A stretch of 64,000 bases of DNA from Arion vulgaris (Eukaryota > Mollusca > Gastropoda > Stylommatophora > Arionidae): contig CM036775.1 of the NCBI GenBank assembly GCA_020796225.1, positions 13,298,671 through 13,362,670 of the forward strand, given 5' to 3'. The notes beneath the pieces are model-generated. The model searched no databases. It was not told the DNA's origin and saw only the letters and a list, made by a program, of their open reading frames with translations. Positions 1 to 10,497 of the stretch are shown piece after piece; positions within the stretch are counted from its first letter, which is position 1; the number at the start of each line of letters is the position of its first letter. A program made the translations under genes and the position numbers.

Positions 1-558
1 AACTTCATGTTAGTTCACCGCTCTATCTCTCTTTGACTTTAAGTGTTGCTCTTAGCAGTTCCAATCAATTTAAAATCACTGTTAAAGGCATTCTAGTTTC
101 TCTCTCTCTCAAAAATCAAAGTAGTATCTACTTGCTACTTAAACTTTATTATGATCCGTTCTACTCAACTTCTCCAGTCAGTCTTTCTCTGCTGCTCAAA
201 TGTAAACTTCTCAACTCCCAAATAACAGAATATTCCTCTGAAAACCTCACTAACTCGACGGTATTTCTCTTGTACTTCAATGTATCCGTCCGACCTCCTC
301 ACTTCTCAAGTTGTAACTATCCTACTGTTCAAACCAAAAGCTCCCAATTGTCCCTTCTCTGGTTCGAGATCCTCGATTTTTACGAGAGTCCTCGCCTATC
401 TCGGGTTAGAACCCTTTTCATGAATTTAACTCCTACTGGTCAGCAACTGACTGGTAAACAATTTAATACTAATAGTATTCAAGGACGCCCGTGCAAAATA
501 AGGGTCTGGGTTGACCCCGACTGTACCCCCTAATTAGGATAACAGTGAAACTGTTACA
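1..558 (-). repeat. LTR, left copy (3' LTR in element sense), truncated by window edge
   Basis: It matches 5524-6088 over its whole length. I count about one substitution and seven small indels, several in homopolymers or TC runs (for example GATTTTTACG against GATTTTTTTACG). The inner end carries an inverted repeat, AACAGT-GAA-ACTGTT, just before the terminal ACA. The plus-strand 166-residue reading frame here is low-complexity LTR sequence and not a gene. Confidence 0.75.
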
Positions 559-1479
559 GACCTATCCCTGTCATCTAGAACTTTAGCCCTATCTTAAAGT
601 TCTAAAGTTCCATCCTTCTAATACTACCCTAAAATCCCAGTTCCAACCTTCTAGTTGCTCCACCCAAAGTTACTATATCCTAAATCATACAAACAAATCA
701 CATAGAATAAGTCCGAAAACAGCCATCATGTGGGTAAAAGAAAAAAATATATATCTTTGTGCATATCATATTCCACTCTGGCCCACAAATACCAACACAA
801 TCTCTGATTACGTCCACATTCAAGGCAACATTAACATATGAAAGCATCAATCATTTTGCTACATCATCAAAACCATGCAATCCTTGAAAGGTTTAAATAC
901 AGCATCCTTTCCTGAAAAAAAATATATCCACCATTTCAATTTTCCTATTTTCATCCATGATTTCATAACCCAAAAAAAATTGTAACCTCCATTGGAGGCT
1001 GGTCAATCCAAATGGAGGTGAGGACACCTCGGGCTGTTCGTCTACTCGGACCGCCAGCCATAACTCGGATTATCTCCCCTTGTGCCTTCCATGCACCGCT
1101 CTTAAATTCGATAGTAGACTTAATTTTGTCTTGCCTCTCCATTGCTCCGCTCATACATAAGAAAACTCAGCACTTCCACTGAATGCACCTAATTTCATAA
1201 ACCATATTAACCAAGCTCAATCCCAATGGCATCTTGGTTACTCTGTCTCTTTGATCTCCCTGATCTGGCCAGGGTACTATAATTTGACCAGGATTTGGAA
1301 AAAAAAACACAAAAAAAACTACATATATCCCATAAGACAACCTCAAAAGTTCCCATACATATATTCAAGAGAAACGTGCATCTTATTCATGTCAAAAATC
1401 AACTACATGGTATCAAGGCAACAAAATATAAACGTCCATCAAATTATAACAGGGTATCAGGTTCAACTGATGTACAACA
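559..1479. other. LTR-element interior, no recognised gene
   Basis: This AT-rich interior follows the left LTR. A 63-codon minus-strand frame at 963-1154 matches nothing I know. The bases next to the LTR (559-580) are only weakly polypurine on the minus strand, so I do not claim a polypurine tract. No pol domain is visible. Confidence 0.5.
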
Positions 1480-2275
1480 AAATTTGAATTACATAAACAC
1501 TGGTGTTATTCAACACCCTCACGTCAACGATAAACCAAAATCATCAATATCAATTTTCAAAATGCAACAACAAAAATGTGAATTACATAAACAATGGTGT
1601 TATTCAACACCTTCATGTCAACGATAAACAAATCAATATCAATTTCAATACAGGTGACTTACATAAACAATGGCGTTATTCAACACCTTCATGTCAACGA
1701 TAAACAAATCAATATCAATTTCAATACAGGTGAATTACATAAACAATGGCGTTATTCAACACCTTCAGGTCAACTATAAAACAAACCAATATCAATTTCA
1801 TTACAGGTGAATTACATAAACAATGGTGTTATTCAACACCTTCATGTCAACTATAAAACAAACCAATATCAATTTCAATACAGGTGAATTACATAAACAA
1901 TGGTGTTATTCAACACCTTCATGTCAACTATAAACAAATCAATATCAATTTCAATACAGGTGAATTACATAAACAATGGTGTTATTCAACACCTTCATGT
2001 CAACGATAAACAAATCAATATCAATTTCAATACAGGTGAATTACATAAACAATGGCGTTATTCAACACCTTCAGGTCAACTATAAAACAAACCAATATCA
2101 ATTTCAATACAGGTGAATTACATAAACAATGGTGTTATTCAACACTATGTCAACTATAAAACAAACCAATATTAATTTCAATACAGGTGAATTACATAAA
2201 CAATGGTGTTATTCAACACCTTCATGTCAACTATAAACAAATCAATATCAATTTCAATACAGGTGAATTACATAG
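1480..2275. repeat. Minisatellite, about 76-bp unit, about 10 copies, hairpin in each unit
   Basis: Each unit contains AATTACATAAACAATGG, then GGTGTTATTCAACACC, then a tail ending in TTCAATACAGGTG. The middle motif is a perfect 6-bp inverted repeat with a 4-base loop. Unit starts lie near 1486, 1578, 1652, 1731, 1808, 1886, 1962, 2038, 2115, 2189 and 2265. Units differ by GGTG/GGCG, CATGTC/CAGGTC and small indels. The array sits inside the LTR element. Reading frames here are repeat artefacts. Confidence 0.9.
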
Positions 2276-3004
2276 TGAACAGACCAAAAGAAAAAACGAT
2301 AAATTGAGATCGGCCGAGCCAATGCAGGACACCTCTAGCCGGATAGATAATGTGCTCATGTAGGATAATTGGCGAACCAAATTTCTGGTGGACCCTTCCA
2401 TGATACATTTCTGCCTGACTCCCGGTGCACATTGGGTTAGCTCAACTAGATCTCTCAGCTCAAAACTGGTGGCTGATTTTCCCCTCAAGTTGGGTACATG
2501 AAAATATACAAAATATGACAAGTTAATATCCAGGCACAAAATACAAAACATGATTTATATTTAATGGGCCTCTAACACACCATTTTCTAACCCTCCTCTT
2601 TACACAACTCTCCATTCCAAGTACAATTCTCGTGCGCCTCGGCATTACTCTAGTGCCCTCATACTTTTACACAAAATACTAAGTGACTATCAAAAATTTA
2701 ACCAGGTCAAAAGCTCATTGACACATTGGTTACACATACAACAAAAAATCACGATATTTACATTCTTCCTCACCAACTCTTCCTCCGCAGACTAATCGTT
2801 ACGCGATTGTCAATCTTATAAAATTATTAACCAATGGACCCCCCTTTCATGGGATGGGAAACTTAACAAAATATTCAAGTTACTCCCACTCACCCACATC
2901 ACTATCTCCAAACTATTAAGGCCCGTTATCTCCTCTTAAATATTTCAAAGATAATGCATATCTCCAATGCATCTCTATCTATCTCTAAGGTACATCCAAC
3001 ATAT
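2276..3004. other. LTR-element interior, unrecognised minus-strand frame
   Basis: A 106-codon minus-strand frame runs 2551 to 2231 and includes a stretch around SATSFELRDLVELTQ that looks less repetitive than its surroundings. I recognise no retroviral motif in it. The rest is AT-rich spacer leading into the next array. Confidence 0.35.
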
Positions 3005-3545
3005 TTCTCAGTGCACACAGTGTTACCTTTATTACACATGCACACACAGTGCTATCTCTTAAATATTTCAAATGCACACACAGTGCTATCTCTTATATCA
3101 AATGCACATATCTCTTAATAACAGTGCACTCCCAGTGCTACCTCTTAATAACAGTGCACACACAGTGCTACTTTTAATATCCAATGCACACACAGTGTTA
3201 CTCTTAATATCCAATGCACACACACAGTGTTACTCTCAATACACATGCACATATCTCTTAATATCAAATGCACACACAGTGCTATCTCTTAAATATTTCA
3301 AATGCACACACAGTGCTATCTCTTAATACACATGCACACCCACAGTGTTATCTCTTAACAGTGCACACCCACAGTGTTACTTTTAATATCCAATGCACAC
3401 ACACAGTGTTACTCTTAATACACATGCACACACAGTGCTATCTCTTAATATTAATGCACACACAGTGCTATCTCTTAAAATAATATAAATGCACACCCAG
3501 TGCTACCTCTTATTCAAATGCACACCCAGTGCTATCTCTCTTTCA
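3005..3545. repeat. Variable minisatellite, 25-35-bp units with CACACAGTG core
   Basis: The motif TGCACACACAGTG alternates with CTATCTCTTAATA or TTACTCTTAATA spacers of changing length, about 18 times. GTGCACAC and CACAGTGT/C cores give weak dyad symmetry. It abuts the 3' end of the minus-strand gag-like ORF. Plus-strand frames full of MHTQCYLL are translations of the repeat and not proteins. Confidence 0.85.
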
Positions 3546-3949
3546 ATGCGGTTGAATAGACTATCCACCTCATCCAGATGCGCTTTTCTCTCCTTTGTCA
3601 TTTGCTTCTCCATTTCTCTTCTAGCTGCCATTTCTAATTTCCTAGCCTTCCTAGCTCGTCCCAGGCAGCCTGAGTAAGTTCTGCCTTTCTGTTTCTTCCT
3701 TTCTCTAACCTCTGCCACTTGTATCTCCTTTTTCCTAGCTGCTATGCCGGCCTTTTCTATTCTCTGTCTATTATGTTTTTGCTGCACCCTCTCCATGTTA
3801 CAGTCGGGTCGTTCTCTTCGTTGTTTCCTTGTTTCTTTGTCTGTTTCTATTCCTGAAGTTATGTCTGCTACTCTATCATGCCGTTCTGTTTTCTCTTTAA
3901 ATGACGTCGTCGAGGCTGGCTGTACAGGTAATGATGTGTCCGTTGACAC
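3503..3949 (-). CDS. Basic coiled-coil ORF of the LTR element (gag-like, downstream half)
   Basis: The 148-codon minus-strand ORF is rich in Arg, Lys and Glu, with heptad-like stretches such as RKARKLEMAARREMEKQ that suggest a long basic coiled coil. It lies just downstream of, and in the same sense as, the zinc-knuckle ORF at 3976-4383; the 26-bp gap suggests one ORF split by a frameshift. Its 3' end runs into the CACACAGTG array, so the natural stop may be lost. I see no protease motif. Assignment as gag rests on position next to the zinc-knuckle ORF between two LTRs, not on recognised homology. Confidence 0.45.
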   Translation of the reverse strand: MSTDTSLPVQPASTTSFKEKTERHDRVADITSGIETDKETRKQRRERPDCNMERVQQKHNRQRIEKAGIAARKKEIQVAEVRERKKQKGRTYSGCLGRARKARKLEMAARREMEKQMTKERKAHLDEVDSLFNRIEREIALGVHLNKR

Positions 3950-3975
3950 TGCTCTAGAATCAGTTTTAGTCCTAA

Positions 3976-4383
3976 CTACATCTCGTGGTGTCTGGCACTT
4001 TCTCCCTGTAATTGTTCGTTGGTAACCCTTTCAAGTTCCCTGCGAGTCTGTTCCAACTCAGTCTCCAGCCTACTCTGTTGCCTTTCTACCTTGTCTAACT
4101 TTTTCTGTAATTCTGCATTCTCTATTCTAAGTTCATTTTCTTTACTTCTATCTACCTTGCTTCTCCAGTCACCCTCACTTTCATCATCTCCTACCGCTAT
4201 GTCTCTAAATTCCCTACCTGCTCTATTCTGGACAGCTCTTATTTCCTTAAAGCAATTTATGGAATAAATCCGCCTGTCTCTATAAGACCTACTGTAATTT
4301 TGTCTAAAATTCCTGCTTTTTCTTTGGTAATGCTTACTGGCGCATTCCATACTGAAATGCCCATTCCCGCACAGTTGTAGCAT
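3976..4383 (-). CDS. Gag-like ORF with damaged CCHC zinc knuckle and coiled coil
   Basis: This 135-codon minus-strand ORF begins near LCGNGHFSMEC. Just upstream, in another frame, the DNA encodes CYNC, so together they resemble a retroelement zinc knuckle (C-X2-C-X4-H-X4-C) broken by a small indel near 4365-4380. A basic Arg/Tyr-rich segment follows, then an acidic stretch with DDESEGD and a clear Leu/Glu/Gln coiled coil (ELQKKLDKVERQQSRLETEL). Zinc knuckles of this kind bind nucleic acid in gag or LINE ORF1 proteins. Position between LTRs favours gag. The order, zinc knuckle ahead of coiled coil, is unusual for gag. Confidence 0.5.
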   Translation of the reverse strand: MLQLCGNGHFSMECASKHYQRKSRNFRQNYSRSYRDRRIYSINCFKEIRAVQNRAGREFRDIAVGDDESEGDWRSKVDRSKENELRIENAELQKKLDKVERQQSRLETELEQTRRELERVTNEQLQGESARHHEM

Positions 4384-4439
4384 ACTAACCTCTGAAAAAT
4401 GGATTTCTCAATCTGCTACCCTTCTAACATAAGACGTCC

Positions 4440-5523
4440 TGTTCGCCATGCCTAAAATTTTTCACAATATTATACAATATAAAATAGTATTTCACAATTC
4501 AATCTTGAAATTAAACAATATTAACCTGCAATACTAAGTCATTAATATGCACAACAATTGACAAAATCGTTAATGATAATATCCACATAAAACACTACCT
4601 AGTACTCCTACAGTCACAATCTCACACAGCCTACTGTTTGACCTAAATTCACGCTTCACTAACTTTCAGGAATTTACTACTACTATACTACTACACACTA
4701 CTAAACTATCTGACCTATGATCTATATAATGGTTAGTACACTATTATGGCCGCGACAATCTAATTCTAAGAATATCCTAGGTCACGCTGCACCAAAAAGA
4801 CTATAATTCTACAATATAATGACGCTTGTAACAGACTATGATCACAGGTATAAGGAATTACAACAGATAACTGATTAGAAAATTCATAAGTATATTTAAC
4901 CACTTGTAATATCAATCTCTCTCTCTGTCTTGGAGAGTGAATAACAACAGCTACGGCAACAATTAATTTTCATCAAATTCTATAATTCAGTGTACAAATG
5001 GGTCCCACTCTCACTAGCGTCTACCTGAATAGAATAACAACACTTGCACCATCAAATTCCCTGAATCCTTCTGAAATATTATGTCTTATCTTCTGTGCTC
5101 GCCGGTCTATATTAATAAAGTTAGTTTTTCGCCGATGTCCATTTTAGGAATTCAGTCCACACTGTAAAATAGTTCATTAACTTATAACAGTTCATTACCT
5201 GGCGTTGATGTTCGAGATACTATGGTCGTTCACAATTCCCTTCAATCTCAGGGAAAAATAGGATGCTTCTGGCACTTTACTGGTCTCGTCTTTGGTTGCG
5301 GAAAGCTAGTCTTCACAGTCAGCGGGTCGCTTACTCATCTGCTTCTATAGTCTTCAGGCATCAGTCCTCTGGTCGTCAGGCACTGGTCATCGGTTAGTCT
5401 GGCATCGGTTCATCTAGGCGTCAGTTGTCTGGTCGGCATCTCGTCGTCTTGGTTCACAGTACATATATAAAACCTCGCTGTTCTTCTCTGGTAAATGGCT
5501 GTTTATTGATGTGTACTAGTTAA
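4440..5523. other. Leader region of the LTR element, no ORF of note
   Basis: AT-rich sequence between the gag-like ORFs and the right LTR. In element sense this should hold the primer-binding site and leader, but because the left LTR is cut by the window I cannot place the LTR/leader boundary or identify the primer tRNA. A TATATAAAA string lies at about 5464-5472 on the plus strand; read on the minus strand the same place gives TTTTATATATG, so its direction is ambiguous. The LTR may extend leftwards past 5524. Confidence 0.4.
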
Positions 5524-6088
5524 CAACTTCATGTTAGTTCACCGCTCTATCTCTCTTTGACTTTAAGTGTTGCTCTTAGCAGTTCCAATCAATTTAAAAT
5601 CACTGTTAAAGGCATTCTAGTTTCTCTCTCAAAAATCAAAGTAGTATCTACTTGTTACTTAAACTTTATTATGATCCGTTCTACTCAACTTCTCCAGTCA
5701 GTCTGTCTTTCTCTGCTGCTCAAATGTAAACTTCTCAACTCCCAAATAACAGAATATTCCTCTGAAAACCTCACTAACTCGACGGTATTTCTCTTGTACT
5801 TCAATGTATCCGTCCGACCTCCTCACTTCTCAAGTTGTAACTATCCTACTGTTCAAACCAAAAGCTCCCAATTGTCCCTTCTCTGGTTCGAGATCCTCGA
5901 TTTTTTTACGAGAGTCCTCGCCTATCTCGGGTTAGAACCCTTTTCATGAATTTAACTCCCTACTGGTCAGCAACTGGACTGGTAAACAATTTAATACTAA
6001 TAGTATTCAAGGACGCCCCGTGCAAAATAAGGGTCGTGGGTTGACCCCGACTGTACCCCCTAATTAGGATAACAGTGAAACTGTTACA
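5524..6088 (-). repeat. LTR, right copy (5' LTR in element sense)
   Basis: Near-identical to 1-558, ending in CTGTTACA at 6081-6088, where LINE-derived sequence resumes. Its left limit is only a minimum because the partner copy is truncated at position 1. Confidence 0.75.
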
Positions 6089-6760
6089 GTACCACCTGAT
6101 GTTCATAATCTTGCGGAGACATCGAAGGTGAAAGATGTTAAGTCTCCTCTCGTGTCTTGAGTAGGCTGTCCATGTTTCTGAGCCATATAGTAAAGAACTA
6201 ATTACACAGTTTCGATATATTTGAATCTTCGTCTACAATGTCAGTTTTGTGCTGTCCCATGCTCGCTTTGATGGTTTGCCGAATGTAGTAGCCGAGAGCC
6301 ACTGTAGCGTAGTTGTTAGTGAACTCGCTTCGCAAGGCTGGTGGTATGGGTTCAGCTCCCGCAATGCGCGTGGAATTTTTCCGACCACGACGGCTCTCAG
6401 GTACCAGACATGCTCTGGGAAAGTAAAGGCGGCCGGCGTGATGCTGACCACACCACCCATTGTGTGCCGACGGTCAATTAAAAATACAGGCCTAACACTG
6501 TATTGATCTATATACCACGAGGTATGAAAGGGTTCCTTTACCTTTACTTTTTATGTAGTAGCTGCACTTCCTACACGAGCGTTGATTTCTTCATCAAGAG
6601 AAAGGCTGGCAGTGACCATGGACCCGAGATAGCAAAATTGTTGAACTGGTGTTAGATGGTTACCATGTAAAGTGATATTTGTTGTGTTACCTCCTGACAT
6701 AGTACAACTGTTTTGGAGACACTTATAGTCAGAGAAAATAGGTTGCATGCCTTTGACAAA
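6089..6760 (-). pseudogene. LINE reverse transcriptase C-terminal fragment, split by a SINE
   Basis: The minus strand from 6748 reads CYLGSMVTASLSLDEEINAR followed by VGSAATT, the conserved post-palm motif of LINE reverse transcriptases. A SINE interrupts (6293-6552), and the frame resumes on the far side with FGKPSKRAWDSTKL; removing the SINE and one target-site copy joins AATT directly to FGKPSKRAW, as expected for this family. The region 6089-6230 holds further C-terminal sequence, where the LTR element is inserted. The left part has stops and frameshifts, so this is a dead fragment. Confidence 0.75.
6293..6552 (+). mobile_element. tRNA-derived SINE (family A) with perfect 10-bp TSD
   Basis: This 260-bp element has a Pol III A box (TAGCGTAGTTGTTAGTG, about 6305-6321) and B box (GGGTTCAGCTCC, about 6348-6359) in plus orientation. 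It ends in a pyrimidine-rich tail, CCTTTACCTTTACTTTTT. It is flanked by ATGTAGTAGC at 6283-6292 and 6553-6562. Related copies lie at 10905-11165, 34022-34299 and 43915-44262, all in reverse. The 85-codon frame inside is not a gene. Confidence 0.85.
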
Positions 6761-7364
6761 TTATTGATTATACAATATGAGAGCGTAAAATAATCCTGCC
6801 AGTTCAAAAAAATCGAGAATAACAGGTTGCACGGACATAATTCATTTGAAAGATTTTCACAATCTTCTAATTGACATCGGGAATTCTCTCCGGAGCTATA
6901 GTTTGTTCAGTGCAGCTGAAATCTTCCTGTGTAAGAAAGAGATCGGAGCACACATGGTTACTCACCAAAGTGCAATGATGATGGTCCTATCAATCAATCA
7001 ATCAATCAATCAATAATCTTACATTTGGTATCCGAACACATTACATAACAAAACCAGACAGAGTCATATCGTTTCACTACAGTAGGTATTTTGGTAGCCA
7101 TAATATTTCCTGTAAGACATTTAAAAGTAAATATTTTTATTATATCCCTCTCATACTTCTGTACGCTACATAGGACTTACAATCAATTTCTCCATACCGC
7201 TCTTTCCTGTGCGACTCATTCAATCACTGCTTCGGAACTTAGTCCGATATTTATCGCATCTCACATCAAAGTTTGTCTCAGGGCTTTCCTAAGGAGTCTC
7301 TTCTTTCTTGAATTCCTTTGCCTTCTACATCAATGCCTGCTTTTGTGATTTATTGATCATTTAT

Positions 7365-7500
7365 CCTCAGAGTAGGCCCAACATATCTCCATTTTCTCTT
7401 TCTTATAACATTTGCTACTAGTGGTTGACCAGACATTTCCTCTCAGAGTATGACCAACATATCTCCATCTTCTCTTTCTTGTAAGACAGAACACACAATA
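7365..7500 (-). repeat. Two units of the ~78-bp repeat expanded at 39600-39990
   Basis: CCAACATATCTCCAT with CTCAGAGTA occurs twice here on the plus strand. The same sequence, inverted, forms about five units at 39600-39990. Copy number differs between the paralogous blocks. Confidence 0.7.
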
Positions 7501-8289
7501 CCCACATTTCTAACCTTGATCATGTATGCCCCACCTGAGAATTGTGTTCAAGGACTAGACTCTATATCCACCTCCACACACACAAAGAGGTGCAGCAGCA
7601 CACGTCTGAGGATGTTGTCATCGTCGCTTGCGTAGAACTATTATTAAACGTATCGAATAGTGACCAGATGGGTTTATTTTAAAAATGGCTTGGCCTTACT
7701 GTGAATCGAACACGGGTCTACTGCATGGGAGACTGCCATCTTATCAATTCGGCCACACGCTCCTGTAAGAAGATGTGTTAAAATACGTTATAAAAATTGT
7801 TGTCATCATTGTTTTAACATGTGACTGACAAGTTAAAAAAGGGAATATTCTTTTTCGGCGTTTTAATTTTCCTGACAATTAGTTTTTTAAGACATTTAGA
7901 TTGTCAATTATTATAATTTTTTCAGCTTCACATCTATGAAAGATACAATCTTGCCAAATTTAAAGAGCCTACGATGTCCAGATATCTTCAGTTAAAGACA
8001 ACAGACATACACACAATTTCATTAAGGTTATTTATATATAGAAAAAGAGAGAGAGATAGATGTGTCCAACATTTGTGAAAGTTTATATGATGTCTTGACT
8101 TATCTAATGACGAAATTAACAACCTTGAATAGCACTCTGTATGATTTCCGACTCTCTTCGGGTGTTTCCTTTTACGACTTGACGCTGAAAGTTAAAACAG
8201 GATTAGAGAATAGATACTGTACTCGTAGGCATGTTTTACATAACAATATCGTACGCCTAACACTTACCCTAATTGCGTGTATATGCGTT

Positions 8290-8760
8290 ATTGTGCAAGA
8301 GTGAGTGATTGTAAGAAAGTGAGGGATTGTGCAAGAGTGTGTGATTGTAGGAGAGGGAGTTATTATACGAGTGTTAGTGTAAGTGAGTGTGTGCGAGAGT
8401 GAGTGTGCGTGAGTGAGTGGCTGTGCGAGAGTGAGTGACTTTGGGAACACGATTTATTGTACGAGTGTGAGTGACTGTGCGAATGTGCATTACTACAAGA
8501 GTGTGAGTGACTTTGTACGTGTGAGTGACTGTGCGGGTGTGAGTGACGGTGCGAGTGTGAGTAACAGCGAGTGTGAGTGACTGTGCGAGTGTGAGTGACT
8601 GTGCGAATGTGAGTGACTGTGCGAGTCAGAGTGACTGTGCGAGTCGCAGTGACTGTGAGAGTGTTAGTAACAGCGAGTGTGAGTGACTGTGCGAGTGTGT
8701 GTGTGACTGTGCGAGTCGGAACGACTGTACGAATCGGACTGTGCGAATGTTGGATTAAGA
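8290..8760 (+). repeat. Low-complexity GAGTGTGAGTGACTGTGC repeat
   Basis: Imperfect units of about 18 bp (GAGTGTGAGTGACTGTGC and variants) fill this stretch. The inverted counterpart is 37030-37510, and a short remnant lies near 52980-53010. The His/Ser/Thr-rich frames on the minus strand are repeat artefacts. Confidence 0.85.
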
Positions 8761-9149
8761 TAGTATTTTCGAACATGGGTAATTGTACGATTGTGATGGA
8801 ATTTTTGTACGAGTCTAAAGTCTTGTGATAGTGTATATGTATTTATGTGTTTGTGTTTTTGTGTGTGGAGAGAAAGAGAGAGAGTTACTAATACAATTTA
8901 CCGACTGCATTAAACTAGTTTCCAAAGATCACTCTGTGACATTGTATTCAGAGAAGACTAACAATGTTTTCTTGGACGCTCGAGAAGCTTCTATAATACT
9001 CATGTTGATCTATTTTTCATTGAAGTCACTGATCTTAGAGTATCTCATCAACCATTCCGGGGAGCTCTGCCCTTATCAAGTCAATTTACACTTTATAGCG
9101 CTGGAGCATACCAATAGCGACATCTACCAGATCGACAGTCTTTATTAGG

Positions 9150-9300
9150 ACTACACCCAGACTTGCCCGTGTGTTGCTGGGGCCAACAAAGTGAGCAAAG
9201 AATAGTAACACTGCGACGACCTGCAAGACATGTCGTAAGAGGTGATTGAGGAAGGAACCTAGGATAGCTATTCTAGTTTTAAAAAGGTGTAACAGAAATC
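9150..9300 (-). mobile_element. Conserved SINE-like core block, copy 1
   Basis: Read on the minus strand it contains CACCTCTTACGACATG followed by GTGTTACTATTCTTTGC and an AACACACGGGCAAG tail. Related blocks lie at 32720-32835, 36640-36770, 47570-47720, 48080-48175 and 52460-52570. The TCGCCTCTTACGACA-type core resembles the conserved central domain of widespread mollusc SINEs; that identification is from memory and tentative. Confidence 0.45.
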
Positions 9301-9383
9301 GGATGTGCTGACCTACTTGTAGACGCATAAAAAGCACAACGTACAATCGCTTTTCCAGTCTTCATATAAAAGTACTGGAAGCT

Positions 9384-9574
9384 GTGACAGGGCTCCACCC
9401 GATCGAGGACAGACGGGACATGAAGGTTCTTCAACAAGGAGAACAATTCAAGAGACTGATGAACCAACCAGTACACCTTCGAATCAACAGCTACGGTAGG
9501 GGCAGATTAAAAAGAAGTAACTTCGTGGCAAACTATAAAGAACTTGCTCACAAAAGATTCAATATTGGCATTGG
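9384..9574 (+). pseudogene. LINE fragment, RT to RNase H linker, cut by gap
   Basis: The plus-strand frame reads LHPIEDRRDMKVLQQGEQFK and then RGRLKRSNFVANYKELAHK. The RGRLKR motif and the ERRxxKxLxQ-type stretch resemble the linker between reverse transcriptase and RNase H in I-clade-like LINEs of gastropods. The paralogous minus-strand copy is at 52130-52390. The frame is open up to the N gap at 9575. Assignment is by remembered family resemblance. Confidence 0.4.
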
Positions 9575-9674
9575 NNNNNNNNNNNNNNNNNNNNNNNNNN
9601 NNNNNNNNNNNNNNNNNNNNNNNNNNNNNNNNNNNNNNNNNNNNNNNNNNNNNNNNNNNNNNNNNNNNNNNNNN
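9575..9674. other. Scaffold gap of 100 N
   Basis: Exactly 100 unknown bases, a conventional scaffold-gap length, so true size and even orientation across it are uncertain. The flanking block orientation differs from the paralogous copies (see findings). Two reading frames that run through the Ns are meaningless. Confidence 0.98.
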
Positions 9675-10290
9675 CTTTCACCCCCCTTAATCACCCTTTG
9701 GGACATACCCGGCTTTTTTTGGAATTTCGCCATCGGGCGACGGCGGGTTCCAGGGGAGTGTTAGTTCTCGATGGCAGCGGAGGAATGGACAGTTAGCCAG
9801 ATAGTTAGTGTAGTATAATTGATTATTTAATAGTTGAGACTATGTTTTGTACTTTAGAGGGACAACAAAAACTTCAAGACACGTTTTGGGTTGAAAAATA
9901 TGAAGTAAGAATGAAAAAACAAGAGAGAATAAATATTGGACATTTGATGACGATAATAGTCTGTCTGTCAACATCAATAAAGATAAAAAAAATCGAACAA
10001 TAAATTTGGTTTTTCTTGTGTTATATCTATAACTGTTGTGAATACCATCTAATAAACACGAAAATGGAAACCATCGAATAAATGAACATCAGAGCAAGAA
10101 TCAGAATCTACAAAGCGAAGAACAGAACTGCACCAGAATCCCTTTCCCTCCCACCTCGACATGGTTGCCTCGACTTGATATACCTGACATGGTTGGACGT
10201 AGGACTCCCACCTTCTTCTAAAGCATGCTCCGGGCCTCTATACCTCTACAATGGTGTCCAGAGGATAGGGAACCACCCCCACTACATGGC
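9675..10290. other. No gene; partly shared with 42560-42690 inverted
   Basis: The first 80 bases after the gap are C- and T-run rich, like the degraded Penelope copies. Around 9766-9840 the sequence matches the inverse of 42560-42690 (GAGGAATGGACAGTTAG). The frame starting at 10082 is carried into the GA repeat downstream and is not supported as a protein. Confidence 0.5.
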
Positions 10291-10299
10291 TAAGATTTC

Positions 10300-10497
10300 A
10301 AGACCAAGGAAGCACAAGAGAGGAAGAGAGAAGAGAAAGAGAGAAAGAGACAGAGAGAAGAGAAAGAGAGAGAGAAGAAAGAGACAGAGAAAAGAAGAAG
10401 AAGAAAAGAAAAGAAAGCAGAGAGAAAAGAAAAAAGAGAGAGAGAGAAAGAGAAAGAGAGAGAGAAAGAAAGAGAGAGAGAGAGAGAGAAAGATTAT
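10300..10497 (+). repeat. Polypurine GA-rich tract
   Basis: About 200 bases of almost pure purine (AGAGAGAGAAAGAGA type). A shorter version lies at 43405-43473 in the same context. Arg/Lys/Glu-rich and Leu/Ser/Phe-rich frames on the two strands are artefacts. Confidence 0.9.

Larger units (their letters stand above)
1..6088 (-). mobile_element. LTR retrotransposon, gag-bearing, pol not visible, left end outside window
   Basis: Two direct repeats of about 560 bp (1-558 and 5524-6088) enclose an interior with minus-strand gag-like ORFs and two minisatellites, which is LTR-retrotransposon architecture. The shared repeat ends in CTGTTACA, so on the minus strand the LTR opens with TGTAACAG, fitting the usual TG...CA ends. 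Beyond 558 and 6088 the copies diverge at once apart from a chance G. The interior is about 5 kb, but I find no protease, reverse transcriptase or integrase motif, so this looks non-autonomous. The left LTR is cut by the window edge, so the outer boundary and target-site duplication cannot be set. The element lies in LINE sequence that resumes at 6089. Confidence 0.65.
6770..9574. other. Repeat mosaic block, copy I (upstream part), plus orientation
   Basis: Sub-blocks recur in inverted orientation elsewhere: 6780-7350 at 42690-43330, 7360-7740 at 39290-40010, 7870-8290 at 37510-37950, 8300-9120 at 36780-37510, and 8790-9574 also at 52130-52990. It includes an (ATCA)n tract near 6996-7015, matched by (TTGA)n at 43005-43036. 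No ORF survives comparison between copies, so I call it non-coding repeat mosaic. Confidence 0.65.

Noticed and set aside
33..533. 166-codon plus-strand ORF
   Set aside because: Inside the LTR, disrupted in the second LTR copy and without recognisable domain.
7091..7348. 85-codon ORF with partner at 42657-42932
   Set aside because: The frames share residues because the DNA is duplicated; small indels change large parts, and no domain or splice structure supports a gene.
8363..8776. 137-codon His/Ser/Thr-rich minus-strand ORF
   Set aside because: Direct translation of the GAGTGTGAGTGACTGTGC repeat, with no domain.
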